Positions 8,848-17,700 of a stretch of 34,889 nucleotides of DNA are shown piece after piece; within the stretch, counting starts at the first letter, position 1, and every line of letters starts with the position of its first letter. The notes below the pieces were generated by a model that saw only the letters and a program-made list of their open reading frames with translations, searched no databases and was not told the DNA's origin. Origin of the DNA: Thermomicrobiales bacterium (GTDB lineage: Bacteria; Chloroflexota; Chloroflexia; Thermomicrobiales; CADCWN01); assembly GCA_030446685.1 (NCBI GenBank), contig JAUJMV010000001.1, positions 198,636 through 233,524 of the forward strand. The letters are read 5' to 3'. Made by a program: the position numbers and the translations under genes.

Positions 8848-9924
8848 ATGCTGCAACCGGCGCTTCGCTCGGCCTTGGAAGCGCGCTATGACCTCGGGGC
8901 GATCCGCGGCGCCGCGCGGCTGGAAGGCGGGGAACGGAACCTCGTACTGCGGCTCGAATACGACGCGGGGTTGGCCGTCGCGCGGATCAGCCCGCCGGCG
9001 CCGAGCGCGGCCGGTGTCGCCTACGAGCATGCCCTGCTGCGGTACATGGGCGCGCGTTTCCCGCAGGTCCCGGCGCCGCTGGTCGGGCGCGACGGGGCGA
9101 GCTTCTTCCGGCACGATGGGCGGGTGATCACGCTCTTTCCGTTCATGCCGGGCAGGATCGCCGACCGCGAGAATGCGGCGGTGCGGGCCGCGGCGGCAAC
9201 AATGCTCGGGCGGCTGCATCGGGCCGCCCTCGACTACCCCGATACGGCGGCGAGGCCCGGACTGTCCCCCCTTGCGCGATCTGGACTGGAACCGGAACCC
9301 CCTGTGGCGCTGGGATCAGGTCGAAGCCCTGCTCGCCGGGGGCCGGGCGCGCTGGCGGGAACGCCGCGCCAGGCCGATCCGGCGGCGCGGCCCGCGCTGG
9401 AGGCGATCGCCGCTCGCGCGCCTCAGATCGCGCGCGAGCGGGGTTCTTCCGCGAGTGGGTTCGGCAGATAGCGATCGCGCGCCCCGCGCTGCTCTTCGCG
9501 CCGATCCAGGGCGATTACTACCGGGGCAACCTGCTGACCGAGGGCGACCGGATCAGCGCTGTGCTCGATTGGGACGAGTGCCGCCCCGAATGGCTGGCCT
9601 GGGAGCTTGCCCGCGCGATCTTCGAGTTCTGCAAGGATCGGGGCGCCCACACGCTCGACGAGGCGCGGGCCGTCGCCTTCCTCGCGGCGTACCGGGGCGG
9701 GCGGGCCGGTCCCGCCCGACGAGTTCGATCTGCTGATCCCGTTCATGCGCTGCGTGCGCCTGGAAGAGGTGCTGTTCAGCCTCGGCGAAGCCCTGCGCGG
9801 CGGCGACTGGGACCCTGATTACACCCTGCACAATCTGCTGTCCCTCGAAAATCTGCGCCACACCGCGCGCTCTCTCCGACGATGGCACCTCGCGACGGCA
9901 GCGGGGCAGGTCCGTGATCGATGA
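8848..9924 (+). pseudogene. Aminoglycoside-phosphotransferase-family kinase, multiply frameshifted
   Basis: Starts at ATG 8848 behind AAGGGG. Homology runs through several frames: LEGGERNLVLRLEYDAGLAVARI (N-lobe) and FPFMPGRI in the first frame; LRDLDWNRNPLWRWDQVEAL in another; ALEAIAARAPQIARER back in the first; then GFFREWV, GDYYRGNLL and SAVLDWDECRPEWLAWELAR (catalytic loop and metal site) in a third; finally PPDEFDLLIPFMRC and HNLLSLENLRHTARSLRRW. At least four indels are needed; one is in the C6 run near 9268 and one near the G4 run at about 9440. The catalytic Asp of GDYYRGN is present, so the intact form would be a small-molecule kinase of the APH/homoserine-kinase-II fold. Broken gene or sequencing error cannot be separated here. 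Confidence 0.7.
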
Positions 9925-10018
9925 GGAACTCGCGCCCTACCTGCCGATCCGGCACGACACAATCCGGGCCGGGACCCGCCGGGTGGAGAAGGTCATCCGG
10001 CGGGTCGTGGGCGGCTGA
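9914..10018 (+). other. Short reading frame, possible 3' fragment
   Basis: A GTG-started frame of 34 codons overlaps the end of the kinase gene and reads VIDEELAPYLPIRHDTI, then RRVEKVIRRVVGG. It looks protein-like (amphipathic, basic C-terminus) but I recognise no family. It may be the true last exon-like segment of the frameshifted kinase or a fragment of another gene. Confidence 0.25.
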
Positions 10019-10065
10019 CGCCGGCTGCACCGGGAGCGGGCCGGCAGACCCGCGGCGTGGAAACT

Positions 10066-10090
10066 GATTCTTCGCTACGCTCAGAATGAC
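10066..10090. repeat. Half-copy of the 'CATCCTGAGC...' palindromic repeat
   Basis: GATTCTTCGCTACGCTCAG followed by AATGAC differs at three positions from the right arm of the full palindrome at 18511-18538. Only one arm is present. It lies in the 130-bp gap between two convergent genes; nothing else was seen there. Confidence 0.6.
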
Positions 10091-10151
10091 TTGGCAAGCG
10101 GGATGTGCCTGCCTATGATGGGAATGCAAGGTTGCGCGACTTGTGTTCCGG

Positions 10152-10985
10152 TCAGAGGCCGAGCGCGAGCTGGAGCGGCGCCGGCTCCCAGCGGAGGCTG
10201 GCGCCGTACTGCGGGAGGACCTGGACGGTGTGGCCGGTCTGCCCGTTGATGTGCAGGAGGTTCTTGACCGCGCTGGCGGCGACCTGCGGGCGGTTGTTGG
10301 TGCGCGACAGGTGCGCCAGCCAGACCTCGCGCCCGCCGTCGGGGAGGACCTGGCCGAGCAGCAGGCCGCAGGCGTCGTTCGAGAGGTGGCCGAGCGGGCC
10401 GGCGACCCGCCGCTTCAGGTGCCAGGGGTAGGGGCCGCGCCAGAGCAGGCCCTCGTCGTGGTTCGCCTCGATCACCAGCAGGTCGGCGCCGGCCAGCGGC
10501 TCGTGCAGGTGCGGCTCGGCCGCGCCGAGGTCGGTGAAGACCGCCACGCTCCGCCCGCCCGCCGCGATCAGGTAGCCGCAGACCTCCGCGCCGTCGTGCG
10601 AGACCGGGAAGGACGTGACCTCGAAGGCGCCGAGGCTGCGGGTGCTGCCGCAGGGCTGCTCGACGACCCGCCGCCCGGCGAAGATCGGCGTGCCGCCGAG
10701 ACGCGGCTGCGCGGCGTGAGTGCCGGGCGTCATGACGAACGGCACGTCGAGCGCGCGCGGGATGGCGTTGATCCCGGCGATGTGGTCGCTGTGCTCGTGG
10801 GTGAGCAGGATCGCGGAGAGGCCCGTCGCCGGCGCCCCGACCTCGCGCAGGAGCTGGGTCAGCTTGCGCGGCGGGCAGCCGCAGTCGACCAGCAGGGCCT
10901 CTCCCGCGTGCTCGACGACCAGGGCGTTGCCGCTGCTCCCGCTGGCGATACTGGTGACGCGCAAAGGTACTCCCGTCCGTTCCAT
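10152..10985 (-). CDS. Metallo-beta-lactamase-fold hydrolase (YycJ/WalJ-like)
   Basis: 277 residues from ATG 10985 (MERTGVPLRVTSIASGSSGN). The SGSSGN motif and the dinuclear metal site THEHSDH (about residues 62-68) place it with the MBL-fold group that includes YycJ/WalJ nucleases; later metal ligands are in PVSHDG and VFTDLG, and VIEANHDE and HLSNDA are conserved in this group. The C-terminal VWLAHLSRTNNRP matches the usual LxHLSxxNN segment. Cytoplasmic. Proposed role: phosphodiester or exonuclease-type hydrolysis linked to envelope or DNA repair in relatives. It is the last gene of a four-gene minus-strand run, 111 bp after capA. A TTG start at codon 9 is an alternative. Confidence 0.8.
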   Translation of the reverse strand: MERTGVPLRVTSIASGSSGNALVVEHAGEALLVDCGCPPRKLTQLLREVGAPATGLSAILLTHEHSDHIAGINAIPRALDVPFVMTPGTHAAQPRLGGTPIFAGRRVVEQPCGSTRSLGAFEVTSFPVSHDGAEVCGYLIAAGGRSVAVFTDLGAAEPHLHEPLAGADLLVIEANHDEGLLWRGPYPWHLKRRVAGPLGHLSNDACGLLLGQVLPDGGREVWLAHLSRTNNRPQVAASAVKNLLHINGQTGHTVQVLPQYGASLRWEPAPLQLALGL

Positions 10986-11096
10986 CCCGGCCCCCGGCCG
11001 GGGCGTACGTTCAACCGGCACAGAGGGATGGTACCACCGGGAGCCGCCGGCGGGCAAGGCGGGCGGTGGTCGTGGGGCGCTCCCGCGCGGGAATCG

Positions 11097-12203
11097 TCAC
11101 CCCCCAGCCAGGTCCACCACCACCTCCCCGCCCTCGACCGTCAGCGCGGGGCTATCGTCGGTCGCGAGCGCCCGCAGCCGTTCGACGATGGACCGGCCGG
11201 CGCCGGTCGCCGGATCGAGCAGCCGGATCAGGTTCTCCTCGTCGCGGTGCATCGGCACGACGGCGACGCGGGCCAGCCGGCGCCCGCGGACCAGGGCGCG
11301 CACCAGCAGGCCGTCGAGGTGCCGGCCCCGCATCTTCGCCCAGTCGAAGGCGAAGTTCCCCAGGCTGTAGCAGATCGGCCGGCCGCGCCAGACCTCGATC
11401 GCCTGCAGGACGTGCGGGTGGTGTCCAAACACCAGGTCGGCCCCGGCGTCGATCGCCGCCCGGCCGATCGCCCGCTGGTACTCCGCGACCCGCTCGCTGC
11501 CCGAGACGCCCCAGTGGCAGGAGACGACGACGATGTCGACCGCCGCGCGCAGCCGCCGCACGTCCTCCTCCATCGCGGTCAGTTCCGCCGGGTCGGGCGC
11601 GGTGACGACGAGCGGCGGGGCGCCGGGCATCTCCAGGGCGCGCGGGCCGGGCTGGTAGGCGGTCGTCGCGCGGACGGTGGCGACGCCTGGCGTCGCCGGC
11701 CCCGCCGCGTGCCCGACCGGCCAGAAGACCGAGGTGTAGCCGAGGAAGCCGAAGCGCACCCCGCGCCGCGCGACGACCGCCGGCCTGCGCGCCGCCTCGC
11801 GGTCGCCCCCCGCCCCGCAGTGGGCGATGCCCGCGGCGTCGAGCGTGGCGAGCGATTCGCCGATCGCCCGCGCCCCGTAGGTGACGTTGCTGGCGCAGCT
11901 CACCGCGGCGAAGCCGGCCGCGACCAGGCCGGCGACCATCGCCGGATCGGAGTGCCGCCACCCTGCCTTGTGCGGAATGTCCGGCGCCGCGGGATCGGCC
12001 GACGGCGCGGCCAGCGGGCCTTCGAGCTGGCCGAAGAGCAGGTCGGCCGCGCGCAGGGCCGGCAGGACGTGTCGGAAGGCATCCGCCGGCCGGTCGCGGC
12101 CCTGCAGGTTGGTGTCGCCCACCAGGAGGAGGCTCGCGTCCCCGTCCGCCCCACCGTCGACCGTCGCCCCGGTCGCCCCGCCCTCCAGCCGTTCCCCGGA
12201 CAT
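11097..12203 (-). CDS. CapA-family metallophosphatase-fold protein
   Basis: 368 residues from ATG 12203, with GGGAGGGGG just upstream. CapA/PgsA-type motifs are in order: LLLVGDTNLQGR (metal-binding Asp), LLFGQLEGPLA, SCASNVTYG, VVVSCHWGVSGSE (the HWG.E motif), LVFGHHPHVLQ and CYSLGNFAFD. The family was named for poly-gamma-glutamate capsule synthesis, but most members stand alone, as here, with unknown substrate. There is no signal peptide or membrane helix, unlike PgsA, which suggests a soluble enzyme. It follows the dehydrogenase by 82 bp on the same strand. Confidence 0.8.
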   Translation of the reverse strand: MSGERLEGGATGATVDGGADGDASLLLVGDTNLQGRDRPADAFRHVLPALRAADLLFGQLEGPLAAPSADPAAPDIPHKAGWRHSDPAMVAGLVAAGFAAVSCASNVTYGARAIGESLATLDAAGIAHCGAGGDREAARRPAVVARRGVRFGFLGYTSVFWPVGHAAGPATPGVATVRATTAYQPGPRALEMPGAPPLVVTAPDPAELTAMEEDVRRLRAAVDIVVVSCHWGVSGSERVAEYQRAIGRAAIDAGADLVFGHHPHVLQAIEVWRGRPICYSLGNFAFDWAKMRGRHLDGLLVRALVRGRRLARVAVVPMHRDEENLIRLLDPATGAGRSIVERLRALATDDSPALTVEGGEVVVDLAGG

Positions 12204-12285
12204 GATCCCCCTCCCCGATGGGGCCGGTCGCCGATCGCAGCGCGACGCCCGGCCGCGTGCCACACCATTCCAAGGCGCCCCGCGC

Positions 12286-13308
12286 TCAGGCGAGCAGCGG
12301 GAGCATCTCGGGCGTGATCTCGTAGCGCAGCGGCTCGTCCAGCAGGAACCGTTGCACCTCGCCGACCATCTCCCGGCCCTGCCGCAAGTAGGTGTCGACC
12401 GTCCGGCCGGCGAGGTGCGGCGAGAGGATCACGTTCGGCAGGGCGCGCACCGGGCTGTCGACCGGCAGCGGCTCCTCGCCGAAGACGTCGAGCGCCGCGA
12501 CGATCCGGCCGCTCGCGACCTCCCGCAGTAGCGCCGCCTCGTCCACCAGCGTCGCCCGCGCGGTGTTGATGAAGATCGCCCCATCGCGGAGCAGCGCCAG
12601 GTGTGCCGCGCCGATCATCCCGCGCGTCTCCGGCAGCACCGGGGCGTGGATGGTCACGATGTCGGCCCCGGCGAGCAGTTCGTCCAGGGCGACCACCTCG
12701 ACGCCCAGGTCCGCCGCATCGTCCGCCGAGAGGTAGGGGTCGAACGCCAGCACCCGGCAGCCGAACGCCCGGAAGAGCCGGATCACCGCCCGCCCGACCC
12801 GCCCGGTCCCGACGACGCCGACCGCCCGGCCGCCGAGCAGCCGCCCCGGGAAGGCGTCGCGGAACTCACCCCAGGGGCGCCCGGCCTTCATCGCCCGGTC
12901 GACTTCGTGCAGTTGGCGCAGGCCGAGCAGCGACTGCGCGATCACCAGTTCCGCCACGGCGTCCGCGATGATCGCGGCGGCGTGGGACACCCGCAGCCCG
13001 CGCCCCAGGGCCGCCTCCGGCACCAGCCGCCGGACGGTGCCGGCGGTGTGGGCGACCAGCCCGAGCCGGGGATTGGCCGCCAGCAGCTCGTCGCCCAGCG
13101 GCGGCGTGCCCCAGCCGGTGAGGCAGGCCACCGCGCCGTCGAGCAAGCCCGGCAGTTCCGCCGCGGTCACGACTTCGCTGGGCGGGTTGACCACCTGGGC
13201 GAACGAGGCGAGCCACGCCTCCGCCTCCGGGTCGAGGATCTGCCGGCGCGTCGGCGCGGGGATCAGCACCGCCACCCTGGGCCGGATCGGGTCGTGCCGT
13301 GCGGTCAT
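12286..13308 (-). CDS. D-isomer-specific 2-hydroxyacid dehydrogenase
   Basis: 340 residues from ATG 13308, with AAGGAG upstream. The NAD-binding motif is GVVGTGRVGRAVIRLFRAFG (about residues 155-175), followed by the acidic strand end FDPYL. The catalytic triad is visible: Arg in NTARATLVDE, Glu in DVFGEEPLP and His in LSPHLAGRT. The family reduces 2-keto acids or oxidises D-2-hydroxy acids. Only 37 bp separate it from the sugar-isomerase-like gene upstream, so the two probably act in one sugar-acid pathway, which is an inference. Confidence 0.85.
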   Translation of the reverse strand: MTARHDPIRPRVAVLIPAPTRRQILDPEAEAWLASFAQVVNPPSEVVTAAELPGLLDGAVACLTGWGTPPLGDELLAANPRLGLVAHTAGTVRRLVPEAALGRGLRVSHAAAIIADAVAELVIAQSLLGLRQLHEVDRAMKAGRPWGEFRDAFPGRLLGGRAVGVVGTGRVGRAVIRLFRAFGCRVLAFDPYLSADDAADLGVEVVALDELLAGADIVTIHAPVLPETRGMIGAAHLALLRDGAIFINTARATLVDEAALLREVASGRIVAALDVFGEEPLPVDSPVRALPNVILSPHLAGRTVDTYLRQGREMVGEVQRFLLDEPLRYEITPEMLPLLA

Positions 13309-13345
13309 GCCGTCGCTCCTTCGGTCGCGCGCGGTCGCCCGCGCG

Positions 13346-14179
13346 TCATTCGCCCCCGCTCCCGGCCCCCGCCGACCACTGCCGGCGGATGAACCGCAGA
13401 TCGGCCCGCGTCTGGTCGAGCGCCTGCGCCAGCGGCACGTCGTAGTGGCTGTGGAAGGAGAGTGGCCCATCGAAGCCGGTCTCCGCCAGGTGGCGCGCGA
13501 TCGCGTCCCAGGGCACCATGCCGTCGGCCAGGCCGAGCCAGTCCGACCGCCAGCGCCGCTGGCCGCTCGGCGCGGCCTCGCCGGGGAACCACCCGCCGTT
13601 CTTCACCCCGACGCAGCAGAGCCAGGGGCGCAGCAGCTCGAAGGTCAGCCGCCAGTCCTCGCGCCCCTCCTGGACCGTCTGGTTGCCTGGGTCGGGGTAG
13701 GCGCCGATGATCGCCGGGTCGTGGCCCGCGAGCAGCGCGGTGGCCAGCGCGCCGGAGCTGTGGATCGTCCCGCCGTGGATCTGGATCGCCAGGCGCACCC
13801 CCGCCCGCCGGGCCAGCGCCGCGAGGTCGTCCAGGTGGCGGCGGGCCTCGTCGAAGCAGGCGGCGTAGCCGCGCTCCGGCCGGTAGCGCCAGTAGCCGAG
13901 GCGGATCAGCCCCACGCCCGCCTCGGCGCAGCGCGCGAAGACGCGCTCGGCGGGGAACGCGGCGGGGTCGGTCAGGTCGGTGGTCGCCATCGGCGTCGCC
14001 AGCCCCGCCTCGCGCAGCGCCCGCACGGCGGCGGGGATGCGGTCCGGGTCGTCCGGCTCGACCTGGTGTCCCGGGCGGATCAGCAGATCGATCCCGTCGA
14101 ATCCGAGGTCGCGCGCGGTCGCCCCGATCTCCGCCAACCCCCGGTCGCGGAAGAGCTTGGTAAACAGGACCGCCTGCAT
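13346..14179 (-). CDS. Sugar phosphate isomerase/epimerase-like TIM-barrel protein
   Basis: 277 residues from ATG 14179 (MQAVLFTKLFRDRGLAEIG), with AGGGGGA upstream. The xylose-isomerase-like TIM-barrel fold (AP_endonuc_2 family, as in IolE/IolI and hydroxypyruvate isomerase) shows in GLAEIGATARDLGFDGIDLL, VGLIRLGYW, AIQIHGGT, GAYPDPGN, CVGVKNG and SFHSHYD. Oddity: the metal-binding Glu usual before the 'H' of the fourth strand appears as Gln (LAIQIHGG), so activity may differ from the classical isomerases; this reading is by eye. It heads a minus-strand operon with dehydrogenase, CapA-like and MBL genes. Confidence 0.75.
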   Translation of the reverse strand: MQAVLFTKLFRDRGLAEIGATARDLGFDGIDLLIRPGHQVEPDDPDRIPAAVRALREAGLATPMATTDLTDPAAFPAERVFARCAEAGVGLIRLGYWRYRPERGYAACFDEARRHLDDLAALARRAGVRLAIQIHGGTIHSSGALATALLAGHDPAIIGAYPDPGNQTVQEGREDWRLTFELLRPWLCCVGVKNGGWFPGEAAPSGQRRWRSDWLGLADGMVPWDAIARHLAETGFDGPLSFHSHYDVPLAQALDQTRADLRFIRRQWSAGAGSGGE

Positions 14180-14243
14180 GACCGGCTTCCCCCTGCAACT
14201 CGCGCGCCTGGCCGATCTCGGCGATCGGAGTGGCGCTGGCAAC

Positions 14244-14275
14244 GTTATACCATGTCCCAGGCGGCCTCTTGTCAA
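14244..14275 (-). promoter_or_regulatory. Promoter of the isomerase/dehydrogenase operon
   Basis: On the minus strand a perfect TTGACA (14270-14275) is followed, after a long 20-bp spacer, by TATAAC (14244-14249) carrying the extended TGG element (14250-14252). The extended -10 may compensate for the spacer. The start codon is 65 nt downstream. Confidence 0.55.
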
Positions 14276-14427
14276 GCAACAGTTCAGCGTCGGGTAGTCG
14301 AGTGGAGTCCGACGGCATCGCGATCGGCCGGGTGGCTCGCCCACGCCCCGCCCCCCGACTGCCTCACGCCGAACTCGGACCTTGTCGATACCGCGGCGCA
14401 GTGCCGCCGGTTGGAAACCCCCACGCG

Positions 14428-14436
14428 TGTTATAGT
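14428..14436 (+). promoter_or_regulatory. Extended -10 promoter upstream of UPF0182
   Basis: TGTTATAGT fits TGn plus TATAGT (5 of 6). It points toward the UPF0182 gene, giving a leader of about 150 nt. With the oppositely facing promoter at 14244-14275 this makes the 415-bp gap 14180-14594 a divergent control region; no gene is seen in it. Confidence 0.4.
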
Positions 14437-14594
14437 TGCTGCCGACACACCTTTCGCGATCTGACACCCAGTTGGAGAATGATCGTACCTACTGGTGATG
14501 GATTGTCATCGGTCGGGGAGGCGCGGGGCCGGGCCGGGTCCGTGTCCCATGTCGCGTCGTGCCCCGCCCCCGCGGCGGGTGGAGGAGAGAGAGC

Positions 14595-17339
14595 GTGCGC
14601 CGGATCGTCTTCGTCGTCGTGGGCTTGCTGATCGTCGCGGCGCTGGCGGTCGTCCTGACCGCGGGCTTCTGGGCCAACTGGTTCTGGTTCGGCTCGCTGG
14701 GGCTGCGCCAGGTGCTGCTGACGCGCTACACCGCCCAGTGGGCGCTCTTCGGCGGGGCCGGCCTCCTCGCCGCGCTCTTCTTCGGCCTGAACGTGCAGTA
14801 CGCCGCGCGGCAGTTGCGCGGCGCGCCGGTGACGGTGCAGGGGCAGCAGGTCATGCTGGCGCCCCGCCTCGTCACCGCCGCGACGACCCTGGGCGCGCTC
14901 GTCGTCGGCGGACTGCTCGGCTCGGCGGCGGCGGGGAGTTGGCCGATCGTCCTCAACTTCCTCAACCGCACCCCGTTCGGGATTACCGAGCCGATCTACG
15001 GGCGCGACGCCGCCTTCTACGTCTTCACCATCCCGCTCCTCAACGCGGCGCGGTCGTGGGTCCTGGGCCTGCTGATCCTGACGCTGATCGCGGTCGGCGC
15101 GCTCGGCTTCCTGCGCTACAGCCAGGGGGCGCTGCAGCGGCAGTTCCGGCTGCCGCGCGATCTGCGCGGCCACCTCTCGATCCTCGGCGCGCTGACGCTG
15201 GCCCTCTTCTCGTTCAGCTACTGGCTCGCCAACTTCAACCTGCTCTACTCGACGCGCGGCTACGTCTTCGGCGCGGGGCGCACCGACCTCGTCGCGCAGC
15301 GCCCGGCCAACTACATCCTGCTGGTCCTCTCGGCGCTGGCGGCGCTCCTGCTGGCCTGGAATGCCTTCGCCCGCCGGCTGCGCCCGCTGGTCCTCACCCT
15401 CGGCGTCTGGGGGGCGGCGGCGCTGCTGATCGGCGTCCTCTTCCCGTCCGGCTATCAGAACTTCTTCGTCCGGCCCAACGAGTTGCGCCAGGAGACCCCC
15501 TACATCGAGAACAACATCCGGCTGACCCGCCAGGCCTACGGGCTCGACGGCATCACCACCGGGCAGTTGCAGGGCGACGCGCCGCTGCGACCGCAGGACA
15601 TCGCCGCGAACAGCGCGACGGTCAGCGACGTCCGGCTCTGGGATTACCGCCCCTTGGAGACGACCTACAACGCCATCCAGCGCATCCAGCAGTACTACGA
15701 GTTCGACGACGTCGACGTCGACCGCTACCCGCTCGGCGGCACGCCTGGCGGGCCTGGCCGGCAGGTCACGCTGTCGGCGCGCGAGCTCGACGTCAGCCTG
15801 CTGCCGGAGCGCGCCCAGACCTGGCAGAACCGGCACCTCGTCTACACCCACGGCTACGGGGTGGTGGTCAGCCCGGTCAACCGCGTCACCCCGCAGGGGC
15901 GGCCGGAGTTGCTGGTCCGCGATCTGCCGGTGGTGGCGGAGGCCGACGCGTTGCAGATCGGCCGCCCGGAGATCTACTTCGGCGAGCGGACGGACGACTA
16001 CGTCATCGTCAACACCCGCCTCGGCGAGTTCGACCGCCCCGGCGGGGCCGGGCAGGGCGACCAGGGCGCGCAGGAAGTCCTCACCCGCTACGCCGGCAGC
16101 GGCGGCGTGCCGATCGACTCCTTCGTCAAGAAGGCGATCTTCGCCACCGCGTTCGGCGACAGCCGCATCCTCCTCAGCGCCGACCTGACGAGCGGCTCGC
16201 GCGCCCTCTACCACCGCGACATCCGCGACCGCGTCTCCCGCGTCGCCCCCTTCCTGCGGCTCGACGGCGACCCCTACCTGGTGATCCTCGACGGTCGGCT
16301 GATCTGGATCCAGGACGCCTACACCGTGACCGACCGCTTCCCCTACTCGGAGCCGGCGGCCGGGGCGGCGCGCGGCTTCAACTACATCCGCAACTCGGCC
16401 AAGATCACGGTCGACGCCTACACCGGCGACCTCAACTTCTACGTCACCGACGAGCGGGACGCCCTGATGCAGACCTACCGCAAGACCTACCCCGACCTCT
16501 TCAAGCCGCTCAACGCCGCGCCCGCCGGCCTGGCCGCGCACTTCCGCTACCCGGAGGACCTCTTCACCGCCCAGGCCGAGAAGTACGCGGTCTACCACCT
16601 GACCTCGGCGCAGGCGTTCTACAACCGCGACAACCAGTGGGGGATCGCGCGGGAGAGCGCCGGCGACCGGGCCGAGCGGATGGAGCCCTACTACGTCACC
16701 ATCCGCCTGCCCGGCCAGGAGCGCGAGGAGTTCGCCCTGATCCTCCCTTTCACCCCGGCGGGCCAGAATCGCAACAACATGGTCGCCTGGATGGCCGCGC
16801 GCTCCGACGCCCCGAACTACGGCCAGCTCCAGGTCTACACCTTCCCGCAGGGCCAGTTCATCGACGGGCCGCAGCAGATCGCCGCGCGCATCAACCAGGA
16901 GCCGGCGATCGCGCAGGAACTGACGCTCCTCGACCAGCGCGGCTCGCAGGTCATCCGCGGCAACCTGCTGGTAATCCCGGTCGGCGACTCCCTGCTCTAC
17001 GTGCAGCCCCTCTACCTCCAGGCGACCAACAGCCCGATCCCGGAGTTGCGGCGGATCATCGTCACCAGCGCGGCGCAGCCCGTCGTGATGAGCGACCGGC
17101 TGGACACCGCGCTGGCCGCGCTCGGGCAGGGGCAGAGCGGCCTGGTGCTGTCCACCGGGGCGCCGCCGGCCGGCGCCGCCCCGAACCCCCAGCCCGGCGG
17201 CGGGCAGGCCGCCACCCCGCAGCAGGCGCTCGAAGCCTACAACCGCGCGCAGGAGGCGCTGCGACGCGGCGACTGGGCCACCTACGGCCGGGAGATAGCC
17301 GAGGTGGAGCGCATCCTGAAAGCACTGGCCGGGCCGTAA
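14595..17339 (+). CDS. UPF0182 family large membrane protein
   Basis: 914 residues from GTG 14595, chosen for GGAGGAG 7 nt upstream and because it starts directly at the first membrane helix (RRIVFVVVGLLIVAALAVVL). About seven helices fill residues 1-290, ending LIGVLFPSGYQNFFVRPNEL. The rest is a large extracytoplasmic domain with family-typical blocks: QETPYIENNIRLTRQAYGLD, NIRLWDYRPL-like VRLWDYRPLETTYN, WQNRHLVYTHGYG, SRILLSADLT, PYLVILDGRLIWIQDAYT and MVAWMAARSD. The last 100 residues are Pro/Gly-rich, then a helical tail ending EVERILKALAGP, as in actinobacterial members. Function unknown for the family. It is a single-gene unit, divergent from the isomerase operon. Confidence 0.9.
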   Translation: MRRIVFVVVGLLIVAALAVVLTAGFWANWFWFGSLGLRQVLLTRYTAQWALFGGAGLLAALFFGLNVQYAARQLRGAPVTVQGQQVMLAPRLVTAATTLGALVVGGLLGSAAAGSWPIVLNFLNRTPFGITEPIYGRDAAFYVFTIPLLNAARSWVLGLLILTLIAVGALGFLRYSQGALQRQFRLPRDLRGHLSILGALTLALFSFSYWLANFNLLYSTRGYVFGAGRTDLVAQRPANYILLVLSALAALLLAWNAFARRLRPLVLTLGVWGAAALLIGVLFPSGYQNFFVRPNELRQETPYIENNIRLTRQAYGLDGITTGQLQGDAPLRPQDIAANSATVSDVRLWDYRPLETTYNAIQRIQQYYEFDDVDVDRYPLGGTPGGPGRQVTLSARELDVSLLPERAQTWQNRHLVYTHGYGVVVSPVNRVTPQGRPELLVRDLPVVAEADALQIGRPEIYFGERTDDYVIVNTRLGEFDRPGGAGQGDQGAQEVLTRYAGSGGVPIDSFVKKAIFATAFGDSRILLSADLTSGSRALYHRDIRDRVSRVAPFLRLDGDPYLVILDGRLIWIQDAYTVTDRFPYSEPAAGAARGFNYIRNSAKITVDAYTGDLNFYVTDERDALMQTYRKTYPDLFKPLNAAPAGLAAHFRYPEDLFTAQAEKYAVYHLTSAQAFYNRDNQWGIARESAGDRAERMEPYYVTIRLPGQEREEFALILPFTPAGQNRNNMVAWMAARSDAPNYGQLQVYTFPQGQFIDGPQQIAARINQEPAIAQELTLLDQRGSQVIRGNLLVIPVGDSLLYVQPLYLQATNSPIPELRRIIVTSAAQPVVMSDRLDTALAALGQGQSGLVLSTGAPPAGAAPNPQPGGGQAATPQQALEAYNRAQEALRRGDWATYGREIAEVERILKALAGP

Positions 17340-17646
17340 CGACGCCGCGGCGGTGCGGGCGGTGTGTGGCATAGGGCTTGCAACGCGCGCCGCGCGCCGC
17401 GCTGTCAATCGTGGATGCTCCGATGTGGAACAGGACGAAACAGGACGAGGGAACCGGCGGGGCCCGACGGCTTGGTCTCGCGCCGCCGGTCCTCCAAGGG
17501 GGCGTGTTTGGAGGATCGGACGACCGCCCCGCGTCCTTGCCGGCGACCGTTCGTAGATCCGAATCAGTCGCCCCTGCGTATGCTCTAGTAGTCCAGGGTA
17601 CGAACGGCGGCTACTGGCCCGGTGGATGCCGTTCGATACTCGCGCA

Positions 17647-17663
17647 CCGATACAGGGTATCGG
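17647..17663 (+). promoter_or_regulatory. Leader hairpin/dyad upstream of the CHRD gene
   Basis: Perfect dyad CCGATAC-AGG-GTATCGG, 37 nt before the start codon. It could be an operator or a 5'-leader hairpin. The rest of the 361-bp gap 17340-17700 has no convincing gene or promoter; TATGCT at 17579-17584 is only a weak -10 candidate. Confidence 0.4.
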
Positions 17664-17700
17664 GAGAAACCACTGGTAGTAGCTCGGAAAGGAGCAGTTC

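Noticed and set aside
14411..14436. TTGGAA as a -35 for the UPF0182 promoter
   Set aside because: The spacing to TATAGT is only 14 bp, too short for a sigma70 promoter; the extended -10 explains the site better.
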